Below, piece after piece: positions 7,623-17,871 of a stretch of DNA of 53,094 nt. Under the pieces are notes generated by a model. The model did no database searches. It was given only the letters and a program-made list of their open reading frames with translations, and was not told where the DNA came from. Within the stretch, counting starts at the first letter, position 1. Each line of letters starts with the position of its first letter. The translations under genes were made by a program, and so were the position numbers. Source of the DNA: Planctomycetota bacterium (GTDB taxonomy: Bacteria > Planctomycetota > Phycisphaerae > Phycisphaerales > Phycisphaeraceae). The stretch covers positions 1 through 53,094 of the forward strand of contig JAJRRS010000060.1 in assembly GCA_024279275.1 (NCBI GenBank), read 5' to 3'.

Positions 7623-10076
7623 TTGGCCAAGCGACGCGGTAAAAAAAGTAAGAAGAGCGAGTCGGGGCTGTTCGACGCGGCTGGTAGCGGCGGCGGGGGT
7701 GGCTCCGGGGGTGTCGCTACGCTCGATGGGGATGAATCTGGTGGCGGGGGTGATCGGGTTGCGTTGCATGAGGCGGCGCAGACGCGGTATCTTAATTATG
7801 CGTTGTCGGTGATTACAAGCCGGGCGTTGCCTGATGTGCGTGATGGGTTGAAGCCGGTGCAGCGGCGGATCCTTTATACGATGTGGCAGAACCGGATCAC
7901 GGCGGAGCACAAGCATCGCAAGTGTGCGAAGGTGGTCGGCGATGTGATGGGTTCGTATCACCCGCACGGTGATTCGTCTATTTATGATGCGTTGGTTCGG
8001 ATGGCGCAGCCGTTTAGTCTGCGTGTGCCGTTGGTGGATGGTTCGGGTAACTTTGGTTCGCTGGATGGGGATACGGCTGCGGCGATGCGTTACACGGAGT
8101 GCCGATTGACTCCAGTTGCGGGTGAGGTGTTGGCGGATATCGCACACCAGACGGTTCACTATCGTCCGAACTACGACGGGACGCGGACGGAGCCGGTGAT
8201 CTTGCCGTCGAAGTTGCCGACGCTGTTATTGAACGGTGCGACGGGGATTGCGGTGGGGATGGCGACGAATATCCCGCCGCACAATCTATACGAACTCTGC
8301 GGGGCGCTATTAAAGGTATTGGATGATCCTGAGATCAAGGATTATCAGTTGGTCGCCAACGATGCGATCAAGGGGCCGGACTTCCCGACGGGCGGGCGGA
8401 TATTGAATACGCGGGATGAGTTGCGTGAGATTTATAAGACGGGGGGCGGGTCTATTCGGTTGCGTGGGACGTGGAGCAAGGGGCCGGGCACGCGGGGTGC
8501 GAAGACGCTGTACATCACGAGTGTGCCTTACACGGTGAATAAGTCGGTGTTGGTTGAGCAGATTGCGCAGATCGTGATGGGGCGCAGGATGCCTTTGCTG
8601 GTTGATATTAAGGATGTGTCGACGGATGATGTTCGGATTGAGTTGGAGCTTAAGAAGGATGCGGACGAGCAGAAGGTGATGGCTTATCTGTTTAAGCACA
8701 CGGCGTTGCAGACGAACTTCAATGTGAATCTGACTTGCCTGGTGCCGACGGAGAATCCGGAGTTGGGTCGGCCCGAGAAGCTGGGGCTTAAAGAGATTTT
8801 GTGGTACTTCCTGCGGTTCCGGCTGGAGGTGGTGACCAAGCGGCTTGAGAATGAGCTGGCGTCGCTGAGCAAGCGTGCGCATATTCTTGAGGGGTTTTCG
8901 CTGGTCTTTGATGTGCTGGACGAGATCATCAAGATCATCCGCAAGTCTGGCGGGAAGGCGGACGCTGCCAAGAAGATCATGGCGAGGTTCGATCAACTCG
9001 ATGCGGAGCAGACGGAGGCGATCCTTGAGTTGAAGCTGTACCGGCTGGCGAAGCTGGAGATCAATCTTGTGCTGGCGGAGTTGAAGGAGAAGAGGAGCCG
9101 GATGCGGGCGATCAAGAAGCTGCTGGCGGAGAAGGATGCTGCGGGTCGTTGGGCGATCGTGCGTGAAGAGGTCGAGCGGATCCGTAAGGAATATGGGAAG
9201 AACGATAAGCGGCGGACGGTGATTGAGGCGCCGGAGGATGAGCCGGAATTTTCTGCGGAGGACTTTATTATTGCGGAGGATGCGCATGTGCTGGTGACGG
9301 CTGACGGGTGGATCAAGCGGCAGAAGGAGATCAAGGATCCGGGGAACACGAGGCTGCGCGAGGGGGATCGGGTGCTTGCTTGCGAGGCGGGGTCGACGCG
9401 GGCGACGGTGGTGTTTTTCTCGAGCTTTGGTGTGGCGTATACCAGCCGGATCGTGGATATTCCTGCGACGACGGGGTATGGCGAGCCTATTCAGAAGTTG
9501 TTTAAGCTCAAGGATGGGGAGCGGATCGTCGCGGCTCGTTCTTTGGACCCGCGTGCGATTGGTGATATTGCTGAGGATCCCAAGAAGCCGGAGCTTTGCC
9601 CGGCGACGCATGCGGTGGCGGCGACGAGTGATGGGTATGCGTTGCGGTTTGGGTTGGAGAGCTTTGTCGAGCCAAGCACGCGCAGCGGGAGGAAGTATGC
9701 CAGGCCTGCGAAGGGATCGCGGGTCATCGGCGTTGAGGTTATCCATGTGGGCGAGACACTTCTGGCGATCAGCGAGCAGTGCCGGGCGATGGTTTGTGCG
9801 GTGGACGAGGTGAATTATCTTTCGGGGCCGGGCAAAGGTGTGTTGCTGGTGAAGCTGAAGAAAGAGGATCGTCTGCTTGGGTTCAAGGCCTCGACCGGGG
9901 ATCGTGATCTACTTAATGTGGAAACGAATCGTGGGGCGAAGAAGACGGTGAGCACGGCGAAATACAAGACGACGGGCCGGGGCGGGCGTGGGACGGAGAT
10001 TCAGAAGAACGGGCGGATCGCCAAGATAATCCCCGAGGCGCCCACGATGCCGATTCTATTGGATGACGACGAATGA
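7623..10076 (+). CDS. Type IIA DNA topoisomerase subunit A (GyrA/ParC family)
   Basis: The best start is TTG 7623, because a perfect AAGGAGG ends 6 bases before it. The ORF is open further upstream, but there the sequence is unconserved. This gives 817 residues. The first ~45 are a basic then Gly/Ser-rich extension; the winged-helix and tower region begins at [21 protein letters not shown]. The DNA-cleaving tyrosine is Tyr157 in [11 protein letters not shown]. Coiled-coil residues ~420-520 are followed by the C-terminal beta-propeller. A GRGGRG motif near the end resembles the GyrA box but lacks its full QRRGGKG form, so gyrase versus topoisomerase IV is open. It forms an operon with YhcH and the B subunit, using ATGA overlaps. 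Confidence 0.93.
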   Translation: MAKRRGKKSKKSESGLFDAAGSGGGGGSGGVATLDGDESGGGGDRVALHEAAQTRYLNYALSVITSRALPDVRDGLKPVQRRILYTMWQNRITAEHKHRKCAKVVGDVMGSYHPHGDSSIYDALVRMAQPFSLRVPLVDGSGNFGSLDGDTAAAMRYTECRLTPVAGEVLADIAHQTVHYRPNYDGTRTEPVILPSKLPTLLLNGATGIAVGMATNIPPHNLYELCGALLKVLDDPEIKDYQLVANDAIKGPDFPTGGRILNTRDELREIYKTGGGSIRLRGTWSKGPGTRGAKTLYITSVPYTVNKSVLVEQIAQIVMGRRMPLLVDIKDVSTDDVRIELELKKDADEQKVMAYLFKHTALQTNFNVNLTCLVPTENPELGRPEKLGLKEILWYFLRFRLEVVTKRLENELASLSKRAHILEGFSLVFDVLDEIIKIIRKSGGKADAAKKIMARFDQLDAEQTEAILELKLYRLAKLEINLVLAELKEKRSRMRAIKKLLAEKDAAGRWAIVREEVERIRKEYGKNDKRRTVIEAPEDEPEFSAEDFIIAEDAHVLVTADGWIKRQKEIKDPGNTRLREGDRVLACEAGSTRATVVFFSSFGVAYTSRIVDIPATTGYGEPIQKLFKLKDGERIVAARSLDPRAIGDIAEDPKKPELCPATHAVAATSDGYALRFGLESFVEPSTRSGRKYARPAKGSRVIGVEVIHVGETLLAISEQCRAMVCAVDEVNYLSGPGKGVLLVKLKKEDRLLGFKASTGDRDLLNVETNRGAKKTVSTAKYKTTGRGGRGTEIQKNGRIAKIIPEAPTMPILLDDDE

Positions 10077-10528
10077 TTATAGATACGCTTGACAATGCGG
10101 CGGTGTATGAGAGCCTTGGGCCGGGGTTTGCGGAGGCGTTTGCTTATCTGCGCAACGGGCGGGCTGGGACGGATGCGATCGGGCGTCATGCGTTGGATGG
10201 CGATGATCTATTTGTGAATGTTGAAGAGTACACCACCAAGCCACGGGATCAGGGGCGTTGGGAGGCGCATCGCAGGTATGCGGATGTGCAGTATGTTGTG
10301 AGTGGGTGCGAGCGGATGGGGTATGCGGTGATCGATGGGATGGCAGTTGAGCAGGCGTATGATGCTGAAACTGATGTGGGATTTTTTACGGGGGAGGGTG
10401 TGATGCTGCGGGTTGCGGCGGGGGTATTTACGGTGTTTATGCCACAGGATGTTCATATGCCACAGATAGCCTGTGACAACCCTGCCCCTGTGCGGAAGGT
10501 TGTTGTGAAAGTTTTGGTGAATGGATGA
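10073..10528 (+). CDS. YhcH/YjgK/YiaL family (DUF386) protein
   Basis: 151 residues, the usual length of this cupin-like family. Conserved metal-site features are visible: [15 protein letters not shown] (Glu/His) and MPQDVHMPQ (His). Relatives are linked to sialic acid or sugar catabolism and to biofilm effects, and some are anomerase-like; the reaction here is unknown. Its ATG overlaps the TGA of topoisomerase A, and its own TGA overlaps the ATG of topoisomerase B, so it is translationally coupled between two halves of one enzyme. That is an odd place for a sugar-type protein. Confidence 0.88.
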   Translation: MIIDTLDNAAVYESLGPGFAEAFAYLRNGRAGTDAIGRHALDGDDLFVNVEEYTTKPRDQGRWEAHRRYADVQYVVSGCERMGYAVIDGMAVEQAYDAETDVGFFTGEGVMLRVAAGVFTVFMPQDVHMPQIACDNPAPVRKVVVKVLVNG

Positions 10529-12441
10529 CTGCTACTTATACGGCTAAAGACATCACGGTGCTTGAGGGATTGGACCCGGTGCGGAAAAGGCCTGGGATGT
10601 ATATCGGGGGCGTGGGGAGTGCGGGGCTGCACCATCTGGTGTGGGAGGTGTTGGATAACTCGATTGACGAGGCGATGAACGGGCACGCCAGCGAGATCGG
10701 TGTTGTGTTGCATAAGGATGGGAAGACGGTCACGATCAGCGACAACGGGCGGGGGATCCCGGTGGATATTCATCCCAAGCACAAGAAGCCGGCGTTGGAG
10801 ATTATTCTGTGTACGCTGCACGCGGGGGGGAAGTTTGATGAGGGGAGCTACAAGACTTCGGGGGGGCTGCACGGGGTGGGTGCGTCGGTGGTCAATGCGC
10901 TATCCAAGGAGCTGACGGCGACGGTTAAGCGGGATGGGAAAGAGTGGCGGATGGTATTTAAGCGCGGGGTCGCGCAGGGGAAGATCAAGAAGCTGGGTTC
11001 GGCACGGGGGAGCGGGACGACGATCACGTTTCACCCGGACCCGACTATTTTTCCCAAGACCGAGTTTAATGCGGAGACGATCCGGCAGCGGCTGGAGGTG
11101 GCGAGCTACCTGCACAAGGGTGTGAAGATCGCGTTTGATGACCAGGCAAATGGGAAGAAGGAGACGTTCCAGCATAAAGAGGGGATTGCGCAGTACCTTG
11201 AGAAGATTGTCGTTGAGCGCAACGCCCGGCCGATCAATGACGCGGTTTTTTCACTTGATAAAGACAACGGCACGCGGATCGAGGTGGTGCTGCGATGGAC
11301 GGAGTCGACGGATGAGCATATCCGCAGCTATGTGAATGGGATCCCGACGGGATCGGGGGGGACGCATGAGAACGGGCTTCGTGCGGGGCTGACCAAGGCG
11401 GTGCGGAATTATATTGATACGCATAGTTTGACGCCGCGCGGGATCAAGCTGACGCACGATGACATCCGCGAGGGGTTGGTTGCTGTGTTGAGTGTGTTTA
11501 TTCAGGACCCGCAGTTTCAGGGGCAGACCAAGGACCGGCTGAACAATATCGAGTTGACCGCGGTGGTCGATGGGACGGTGCGGCAGTCGCTTGAGCATTG
11601 GCTGAACCACAATGTGAGTGTGGCTGAGTCGATCGTGGCGCGGATCATCATGGCGGCACGGGCGCGGGAGGCTTCGCGGGCGGCGATATCGAGTGTGTCA
11701 CGGAAGAGTGCGACGGCGAATCGGATGACGCTGCCGGGGAAATTAAGCGATTGCACGAATAATAATCGGCACAACTCGGAATTGTTTATTGTCGAGGGTG
11801 ACTCGGCTGGGGGCAGTGCGAAGCAGGGGCGCGACCGGACGCATCAGGCGATTTTGCCGTTGCGTGGGAAGGTGCTGAATACCGAGACGGCATCATTGGC
11901 AAAGGTGCTGGATAACAAGGAGCTTGCGGACCTGGTCACGGCGATGGGGTGCGGGGCGGGTAAGGAATTCAACCCGGGGAGGCTGCGGTATCAGCGTATT
12001 ATTCTGCTGGCGGATGCGGACTCGGATGGGCATCACATTACGACGTTGTTGTTGACGTTTTTCTATCGGCATCTGCCTGAGTTGATCCGGGAGGGGAAGA
12101 TTTATCTGGCGGTTCCGCCGTTGTATCGGATTGATATCGGGAAGGAGTCGTACTGGGCGGCGGACGATGCGGATCGTGATGCGATTCTTAAGAAGTATGC
12201 GAAGGGGACCCCCGGGGGTGCAAAGACAGACATCACGCGGTTCAAGGGGTTGGGGGAGATGATGCCCAAGGTGCTGTGGGAGACGACGCTGAATCCCAAG
12301 ACACGTCGGCTGCTGCGTGTGGAGATCACGGACCAACTGACGACCGATCGGGTGATGAGCGACCTGATGGGGAAAGATCCAAGCGCGCGGTTTCGGTTTA
12401 TTATGGATCGTGCAGATGAGGCGTTGGAGCTGGATGTTTAG
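10525..12441 (+). CDS. Type IIA DNA topoisomerase subunit B (GyrB/ParE family)
   Basis: 638 residues, the length of ParE and of GyrB proteins lacking the long insert. The GHKL ATPase parts are visible: VWEVLDNSIDEAMNG (catalytic Glu and Asn), ISDNGRGIPVD, TSGGLHGVGASVVNALS, and the transducer Lys region QTKDRL. The TOPRIM metal site is FIVEGDSAGGSAKQGRD with DADSDGHH later. The C-terminus FKGLGEMMPKVLWETT is standard. It pairs with the A subunit two genes upstream to make the ATP-driven A2B2 enzyme that controls supercoiling or decatenates chromosomes. The start overlaps the preceding stop (ATGA). Confidence 0.94.
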   Translation: MTATYTAKDITVLEGLDPVRKRPGMYIGGVGSAGLHHLVWEVLDNSIDEAMNGHASEIGVVLHKDGKTVTISDNGRGIPVDIHPKHKKPALEIILCTLHAGGKFDEGSYKTSGGLHGVGASVVNALSKELTATVKRDGKEWRMVFKRGVAQGKIKKLGSARGSGTTITFHPDPTIFPKTEFNAETIRQRLEVASYLHKGVKIAFDDQANGKKETFQHKEGIAQYLEKIVVERNARPINDAVFSLDKDNGTRIEVVLRWTESTDEHIRSYVNGIPTGSGGTHENGLRAGLTKAVRNYIDTHSLTPRGIKLTHDDIREGLVAVLSVFIQDPQFQGQTKDRLNNIELTAVVDGTVRQSLEHWLNHNVSVAESIVARIIMAARAREASRAAISSVSRKSATANRMTLPGKLSDCTNNNRHNSELFIVEGDSAGGSAKQGRDRTHQAILPLRGKVLNTETASLAKVLDNKELADLVTAMGCGAGKEFNPGRLRYQRIILLADADSDGHHITTLLLTFFYRHLPELIREGKIYLAVPPLYRIDIGKESYWAADDADRDAILKKYAKGTPGGAKTDITRFKGLGEMMPKVLWETTLNPKTRRLLRVEITDQLTTDRVMSDLMGKDPSARFRFIMDRADEALELDV

Positions 12442-12557
12442 GGGGCAGGCGTGATTTCGCTTCGCGGACCTGCGGTTGCTGATTGACGATGTGAAGAGGG
12501 GGAATCGCTAAACCGCAAGCGTTTATTGGGCGAGCAGGGAAGGGTTGGGGGATTGGG

Positions 12558-12582
12558 GACGCGACAAGTCGCGGCGCTTCGT
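12558..12582. repeat. Short palindromic repeat, family R2, copy 2
   Basis: Identical to the copy at 5783 over GACGCGACAAGTCGCGGCGC and the following TTCGT. It lies between the converging ends of the topoisomerase operon and the symporter gene. Confidence 0.8.
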
Positions 12583-12593
12583 GGGGGAAATAA

Positions 12594-14015
12594 TCAATTG
12601 GTGTGAGGGTGTGATGTCTTGCCGAAGTGTTTGCGTTTGTATGCGCGTAGTGCTTTGGTGACTTTGGGTGCGAGGATGAGGGTGCTTGTCATGGTGGGGA
12701 TGGCCATGAGCGCGTAGGCGGAGTCGATCAGGGTGAGCATATCATCGTGGGGGGCGGTCGCGCCGAGGACGAGGGTAAAGGCAAACCATGTCAGGAACAC
12801 CCATCGGCCTGCTGACCCCAGACGGTCGCGGACGAGGTAGTTGAAGCACTTTGAGTTGTAGTTGGCCATGCCGACCATGGTGGAGAAGCCGAAGAGAGCG
12901 ACGGCGATGGCCATGCCGTGGGTCCCCCATTGGCCGAAGTTTTGTGTAAATGCGTAGTGGGTGAGGACAACGCCTTTGCGTCCGACGTAGTCGGCGGGTT
13001 CGAGGCTGACGAGGATGACCAAGGCGGTCATGGTGCAGACGATGATGGTGTCGATCATGGGTCCGAGCATGGCGACGAGGCCTTCACTGACAGGCTCGGT
13101 GGTTTTTGCGTTGGCGTGGGCCATGGGCGCGGTGCCGATACCTGCCTCGTTGGAGAAGGCGGCGCGTTTGATGCCGGTGATCAGGACCATGATGATGGTG
13201 CCCTGAACGCCACCGATGACGGCATCGGGAGAGAAGGCTTTGACGAAGATGCTTGTAAAGGCGGCGGGGATGGCGTCGATGCGCAGGGCGATGATGACAA
13301 GTGCTGCGCCGACATAGAACAGACACATCACGGGAACCATGGCGGAGGTCCAGCTCGCGAGGCGTTTGACGCCGCCAAGGAGGATGTAGGTGACGAGTGC
13401 GGCAAGGACGATGCCGATGATAAATTTATCACCAAAGATGGAGGCGGTAGCGCCCTCAACATCTTGTGCGTAAGCCTCGTGAAAGAAGCTGACGGTTTGG
13501 TTGGCGGTGTAGATGGCGGTGGTACCGACCAGGCCACAGATGGCGAAGAAGATGGCGAGGGGCTTGAAGAATCGGGGCAGTGCATGATCGATGACGTACA
13601 TGGGTCCGCCCTGTACCTGGCCGGTGTGGTCTTTGCCGCGGAACATCACGGCGAGTGTGCACTCGAAGAACTTGGTGTTCATGCCGATCAATGCGGCGAT
13701 CCACATCCAGAAGATCGCGCCGGGTCCGCCTGTTGCGATGGCGATGGCGACGCCTGCGATGTTGCCCAGGCCGACGGTGGCGGCGAGCGCGTTGCAGAGT
13801 GCTTTGAAGTGTGTGAGTTGTCCGGGGTCTGTTGAGTCGCCTGGGTGGTGGTACTTGCCGAGTGTGAGTCGGAGCGCGTGAGCGAAGCCGGTGAAGGGGA
13901 TGAGGCGTGAGTAGAACATGAGGACCATGCCGCCGCCGACCAGGAGGACGATCAGGGGCAGGCCCCAAGCGATGTTGTTGAACGAGGTGTTGAATTCAGA
14001 GAGTTGTTTAAGCAC
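12594..14015 (-). CDS. Sodium:alanine/glycine symporter (AGCS family)
   Basis: 473 residues with about ten hydrophobic membrane segments. Typical AGCS features are present: GFAHALRLTLGKY near the N-terminus, ALAATVGLGNIAGVAIAI (the AGCS signature N-A-G region), MYVIDHALP, and FSNEAGIGTAPMAHA. These inner-membrane carriers take up alanine or glycine with Na+. The N-terminal part is predicted to cross the membrane once before the signature. It is a single-gene unit; nothing in the neighbourhood names the amino acid. Confidence 0.92.
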   Translation of the reverse strand: MLKQLSEFNTSFNNIAWGLPLIVLLVGGGMVLMFYSRLIPFTGFAHALRLTLGKYHHPGDSTDPGQLTHFKALCNALAATVGLGNIAGVAIAIATGGPGAIFWMWIAALIGMNTKFFECTLAVMFRGKDHTGQVQGGPMYVIDHALPRFFKPLAIFFAICGLVGTTAIYTANQTVSFFHEAYAQDVEGATASIFGDKFIIGIVLAALVTYILLGGVKRLASWTSAMVPVMCLFYVGAALVIIALRIDAIPAAFTSIFVKAFSPDAVIGGVQGTIIMVLITGIKRAAFSNEAGIGTAPMAHANAKTTEPVSEGLVAMLGPMIDTIIVCTMTALVILVSLEPADYVGRKGVVLTHYAFTQNFGQWGTHGMAIAVALFGFSTMVGMANYNSKCFNYLVRDRLGSAGRWVFLTWFAFTLVLGATAPHDDMLTLIDSAYALMAIPTMTSTLILAPKVTKALRAYKRKHFGKTSHPHTN

Positions 14016-14458
14016 AAGCGCGCCCTTGTCGCCGGGAGATGGATGGGGTGGACGGTTCCGGCGTGGGTAAGACGGTAGCGGGGACGGGGGTTGGGATCAA
14101 CAGGTGGGCGGGGATCTGTGATCTGTGATTTATGATTTATGATGTTCGGAGAGAGGGAGTCCGCAGATTGCGTAGATGACGCAGACGAAGAAGGCATGAA
14201 GAATATCACGGAGGGCGCGGAGACACGGAGGCGCGGAGAAGGCGGGGAACATTAACAGGGATGAAGGCGGGTGAACACAGATAGGATCGGACGCGCGACA
14301 AGTCGCGGTGCTGCGTGGGGAGGTTGGCGTTGATATGGGCGGGGAGGTTAGTTGGGGTGTGCGTGCGGGTGCGTGGAGACTCGGCCCTTCGCTGCGCTCA
14401 GAGGCGGCGTTGGGGGTGGGGGTTGATGCGGTCGCGTGTTATCTATGGGGGGGAGGTG
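14016..14458. other. Intergenic region with repeat remnants
   Basis: 443 bases. It holds tandem TGATTTATGATT-like words (14118-14140), a single CCGCAGATTGCG-type half repeat (14158-14185), a run of CGGAG-rich words (14208-14243) of the type seen elsewhere as CACAGAGGCACAGAG, and an R2 palindrome at 14290-14316. No gene is seen. Confidence 0.6.
14290..14316. repeat. Short palindromic repeat, family R2, copy 3 (diverged)
   Basis: GACGCGCGACAAGTCGCGG with the trailer TGCTGCGT: two extra bases in the left arm and two substitutions in the trailer relative to the copy at 5783. Confidence 0.65.
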
Positions 14459-15682
14459 TTATCCGCCTGAGACGACTTTGCCGATGGAGAAGATGGGGAG
14501 GAGCATGGCGATGGCGACGAAGCCGATGATGGCACCCATAGCGGCGGTCATGGCGGGTTCGATCATGCTGGTGGTTGTTTTGATCTGGTTGTCGAACTCA
14601 GTTTCGGTGTATTCGGCGATGCGTTCCATGACGTCGCCGATGCGGCCGGAGCGTTCGCCGGAGTAGACCATCTGTGCGACGGATCGTGGGATCAGTGGTG
14701 AGTCGAAGAGTGAGTCGGAGAGTTGTGCGCCTTGGCGTAAGCGGTTGTCGGTATCGTCCCAGAGGTCTTCGTAGAGAGCGTTGTTGGTAACTTCGCGGAC
14801 GATCTGGATCATGTCCAGGACGGGTACGCCAGCGGTGACCATGGTGCCCATGGTTCGGCAACTGCGTGTGAGGTAGAGCTTATTAAAGAGCGGGCCGATG
14901 ATGGGTGTGTAGATCTTGAGGTAGTCGAGCATCCGCTGGCCTCCGGGCGTGCCGAGCACGAAGTAGATTCCGGCGACGGTCATGATGATGGAGCCGAGCC
15001 AGAGGTGCCAGTAGGTCATGAGGTTTCCGCTCATGCCAAGGAGCATTTGTGTGGGCAAGGGCAGTGCGGTGTCGCGGGCCTGGTAGATCCCGGCGAATTT
15101 CGGGAGGACGAAGATCAATAAAAATGTGGTGACGAGGACAACCATGCCGAGCATGAATGCGGGGTAGGTGAGTGCGCCCTTGATTTTTTTGGCGGTTTGC
15201 ATTTCCTTACTGAGATAGCCGGAGACGCGGTCGAGCATGGTTCCCATGGTGCCGGAGATTTCGCTTGCGCGGATGAGGCTGGTCATGACGACAGGGAATA
15301 TTTTGGGATGTGACCGTAGTGCGGAGGAGAGGTCGTTGCCGGCCTGTACCTGGTCGGAGACATCTTTGAGAGTGGCGCGGAAGGCTTCGTTGTCGGTCTG
15401 TTGCGCGGCGCATTCGAGTGCTTCGGAGATGGGTACGCCGGTATCGACCATGACGGCGAGCTGGTGTGAGAAGGTGATGACTTCGGAGCGTTTTATTTTG
15501 CCGTTGCTGCCGGGCGTAGCCTGCCTGGACTTGGCGGCGAGGTCTTTGGCTTTCTCGATGTTGACGACAAATTTGCCATCGCTGCGCAGCATTCGGCCGA
15601 CGTCTTCGATGGTGGCGGCGTTAAGCACGCCGGTGATCAGGTCACCGCGTCCGTCTCTGGCTTTGTACTTAAAGCTGGGCAT
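14459..15682 (-). CDS. Type IV pilus/type II secretion inner-membrane platform protein (PilC/GspF)
   Basis: 407 residues, the usual size. It begins MPSFKYKARDGRGDLITG, the typical PilC/GspF opening. Two repeated GspF cytoplasmic domains (~70-190 and ~270-395) each carry the TGVPI/LDMI-type helical bundle (VMVDTGVPISEALECAA and GTMVTAGVPVLDMIQIV), and hydrophobic segments lie near ~170-190, ~215-240 and ~375-400. The platform couples the GspE/PilB ATPase to pilin polymerisation. It lies 51 bases after the ATPase gene and is the last gene of the run. Confidence 0.94.
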   Translation of the reverse strand: MPSFKYKARDGRGDLITGVLNAATIEDVGRMLRSDGKFVVNIEKAKDLAAKSRQATPGSNGKIKRSEVITFSHQLAVMVDTGVPISEALECAAQQTDNEAFRATLKDVSDQVQAGNDLSSALRSHPKIFPVVMTSLIRASEISGTMGTMLDRVSGYLSKEMQTAKKIKGALTYPAFMLGMVVLVTTFLLIFVLPKFAGIYQARDTALPLPTQMLLGMSGNLMTYWHLWLGSIIMTVAGIYFVLGTPGGQRMLDYLKIYTPIIGPLFNKLYLTRSCRTMGTMVTAGVPVLDMIQIVREVTNNALYEDLWDDTDNRLRQGAQLSDSLFDSPLIPRSVAQMVYSGERSGRIGDVMERIAEYTETEFDNQIKTTTSMIEPAMTAAMGAIIGFVAIAMLLPIFSIGKVVSGG

Positions 15683-15733
15683 CGTAGTGTTGCGTATCCT
15701 GTTTTGCGTAGGCCCGTAGTGGCCGGCATGGTG

Positions 15734-17485
15734 TTAGTGTGTGGTGGCGGCGACAAGTTCTTCGATGGTGGTGATGCCGGCGTCAACTTTTTGGAGTCCG
15801 TCCTGGAGGAGAGTGATGTAGCCGGAGGCCTGTGCGATTCTGCGGAGTTCCTGTAGGCTTTCGCCGCTGGTGATGGCGTCGAGTGCGTCGTCGTTGGGTG
15901 CGAAGAGTTCGTAGATGCCTGCGCGACCTGCGTAGCCTGTGCCTCGGCAAGCCTTGCAGCCTTCGCCGTGATAGAAGGTTTCGATGGCCTGAGCCTGGGG
16001 GCCCATGCGTTCGATGGTTCGCCGGAGGGTGTCGTGTAGATCGACGGGTTCCTTGCAGTTTTTGCAGATGCGTCGCACGAGTCTTTGGGCGAGTACGCCT
16101 CGGATGCTGGCGGCGACGAGATAAGGTTCAACGCCGATATTGAAGAGTCGTGTGATGGCGCTGGGGGAATCGTTGGTGTGGAGTGTGGAGAGGACCATGT
16201 GGCCGGTGAGCGCGGCCTGTGTGGCGATGCGTGCTGTTTCCTGGTCGCGGATTTCGCCGAGCATGACGATGTCGGGGTCCTGGCGCAGCAGTGATCGCAG
16301 GGCGGCGGCGAAGGTGAAGCCAGCCTTTTCGTTGGTCTGGAACTGGTTGATGCCGGGGATGTTCATTTCGACGGGGTCTTCGACGGTGCTGATGTTGACG
16401 GATTCTTTATTGATTTGTCGGAGGGCGGCGTAGAGGGTGGTGGACTTGCCGCTGCCGGTGGGTCCGGTGACCAGGACGATGCCGTTGGGCTGGGAGATCA
16501 GTGAGGTGAACTGGTCGTACATTTCTTTGGAGAATCCGATCTGGTCGATCCCGGTCATGGCGTTATTTTTGTCGATGATTCGTATGACGACTTTTTCGCC
16601 GAACTTGCCGGGCATGGTGGAGACGCGGAGATCGACGGGGCGTTTACCGATGCGTATGCTGATGCCGCCGTCCTGTGGGATGCGTCGTTCGGAGATATCG
16701 AGCTTGGCCATGATCTTGATGCGGCTGACGACGGCGGGGAGCATTTTAGCGGGGGGTGTCATTTTTTGATAGAGCTGGCCGTCGACGCGGAAGCGGACGC
16801 GGAGAGCGGAGTCGTCCGGCTCGATATGGATGTCGCTTGCGCCTTCCTGTACGGCGGCGAAGAGCAGGAAGTTAACCAGCTTGATGACGGGGGATTCGTT
16901 GGCGGAGTCTTCGCTGCCGTCGGTGAGGTCGGTGATCTGCTGTTCGACAAGGGTGAAGTCTTCCTCTTCGATGTCATCGATCAGATCGTCGATGGCCAAG
17001 TCGTGATCGCCGGTGGCGTGGGCGAGGAGTGTGGCCTTGATATCTTTGGCGGTGGCGGCGACGAGTTGGACGGTGTGGCCGGTGAGTCGTGTGACTTCCT
17101 CGACGATGAAGACGTTGGCGGGTTCTGCGACGGCGAGGGTGAGCTTGCCATTAACCAGGAACAGGGGGAGTACACACTGCTGGTCCTGAAAATCACTGGG
17201 GATTGTTTCGAGTACGGCGGGGTCGGAGACCTTGGCGTCGAGGTGGACAAAGGGGATGCCGTAGGCCTCGGCGAGTGCTTCCATGACCTGGGCTTCGGTG
17301 ACGTATTCCAGTTCGATGAGCACTTCGCCGAGAAGTTTCTGGTGGCCGCGATCTTTCTGGAAGGCGAGGGCCTTATCGATTTGTTCGGAGGTGACGAGGC
17401 CTTTGGCGACCAGCAGATCGCCGACACGGACGCGCTTGGGGGCGGCGTTGTGATCATTCGTCGGGTTGGACTGTGTCTGCGTCAT
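15734..17485 (-). CDS. Type IV pilus/type II secretion assembly ATPase (PilB/GspE)
   Basis: 583 residues. An N-terminal GspE-N domain (~20-150, VGDLLVAKGLVTSEQIDKAL) is followed by an acidic linker and the hexameric ATPase: Walker A GPTGSGKS at 341-348, Asp box EDPVEM, Walker B IVMLGEIRD (406-414) and His box TGHMVLSTLHTND. Four cysteines (474, 477, 510, 513; CKNC and CKAC) make the zinc site usual in PilB/GspE. No PilT retraction ATPase is in the window. It drives pilin extrusion through PilC/GspF. It starts 3 bases upstream of the STAS gene end and so is probably co-transcribed with it. Confidence 0.95.
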   Translation of the reverse strand: MTQTQSNPTNDHNAAPKRVRVGDLLVAKGLVTSEQIDKALAFQKDRGHQKLLGEVLIELEYVTEAQVMEALAEAYGIPFVHLDAKVSDPAVLETIPSDFQDQQCVLPLFLVNGKLTLAVAEPANVFIVEEVTRLTGHTVQLVAATAKDIKATLLAHATGDHDLAIDDLIDDIEEEDFTLVEQQITDLTDGSEDSANESPVIKLVNFLLFAAVQEGASDIHIEPDDSALRVRFRVDGQLYQKMTPPAKMLPAVVSRIKIMAKLDISERRIPQDGGISIRIGKRPVDLRVSTMPGKFGEKVVIRIIDKNNAMTGIDQIGFSKEMYDQFTSLISQPNGIVLVTGPTGSGKSTTLYAALRQINKESVNISTVEDPVEMNIPGINQFQTNEKAGFTFAAALRSLLRQDPDIVMLGEIRDQETARIATQAALTGHMVLSTLHTNDSPSAITRLFNIGVEPYLVAASIRGVLAQRLVRRICKNCKEPVDLHDTLRRTIERMGPQAQAIETFYHGEGCKACRGTGYAGRAGIYELFAPNDDALDAITSGESLQELRRIAQASGYITLLQDGLQKVDAGITTIEELVAATTH

Positions 17486-17488
17486 GGG

Positions 17489-17827
17489 TCAGGCTTGGAG
17501 GCTTTGGATGGCCAGGGGTATGTTCGGGAATGACTGGAGCGTGTCGTTTAGGCGGGTGATTCTCAGGATGGTGTTGACGACGTCGTTGCAGGCGGCGAGC
17601 CTGATTTGTCCGAGCCTTTCGAGGCACTGGTCTTGTAGCCAGAGCAGGGATTCGAGTCCCTGTGAATCGATGAACTGGACCTGTGACATATCCAGGACGA
17701 AGTCGTGTGTCTTGTCGTGCACCTGTTCGAGCATGGCCTTGCGGAACTGATCGACCTCGTCGGCGGTCAACTCGCCGCGGAGGGTGAATATAACCTGTTG
17801 ATCGTGATGTTGGCAGGTGATCTTCAT
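17489..17827 (-). CDS. STAS-domain protein (anti-sigma-factor-antagonist-like)
   Basis: 112 residues, one STAS domain. It has a beta start (MKITCQHHDQQVIFTLRGELT), then FVLDMSQVQFIDSQGLESLLWL, where the Ser in DSQGL is the position phosphorylated in SpoIIAA-like proteins. No kinase partner of the SpoIIAB/RsbW type is encoded beside it. Its place between an HD-GYP protein and the pilus ATPase suggests a switch acting on pilus function or on c-di-GMP signalling; that is inference. It could also bind a small molecule or another regulator. Confidence 0.85.
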   Translation of the reverse strand: MKITCQHHDQQVIFTLRGELTADEVDQFRKAMLEQVHDKTHDFVLDMSQVQFIDSQGLESLLWLQDQCLERLGQIRLAACNDVVNTILRITRLNDTLQSFPNIPLAIQSLQA

Positions 17828-17871
17828 GGGTGAGTCAATGTCTGTCAGATAGCGGTGCTACCTATTTGTGT

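Noticed and set aside
8310..9746. A long minus-strand open frame of 478 codons inside the topoisomerase A gene
   Set aside because: It is very rich in Arg, Leu and Pro, as expected from the antisense of a GC-rich gene; the plus frame has all topoisomerase motifs.
12918..13835. A 305-codon plus-strand open frame across the symporter gene
   Set aside because: Asp/Gly/Val-rich with no fold; the reverse strand encodes a complete AGCS transporter.
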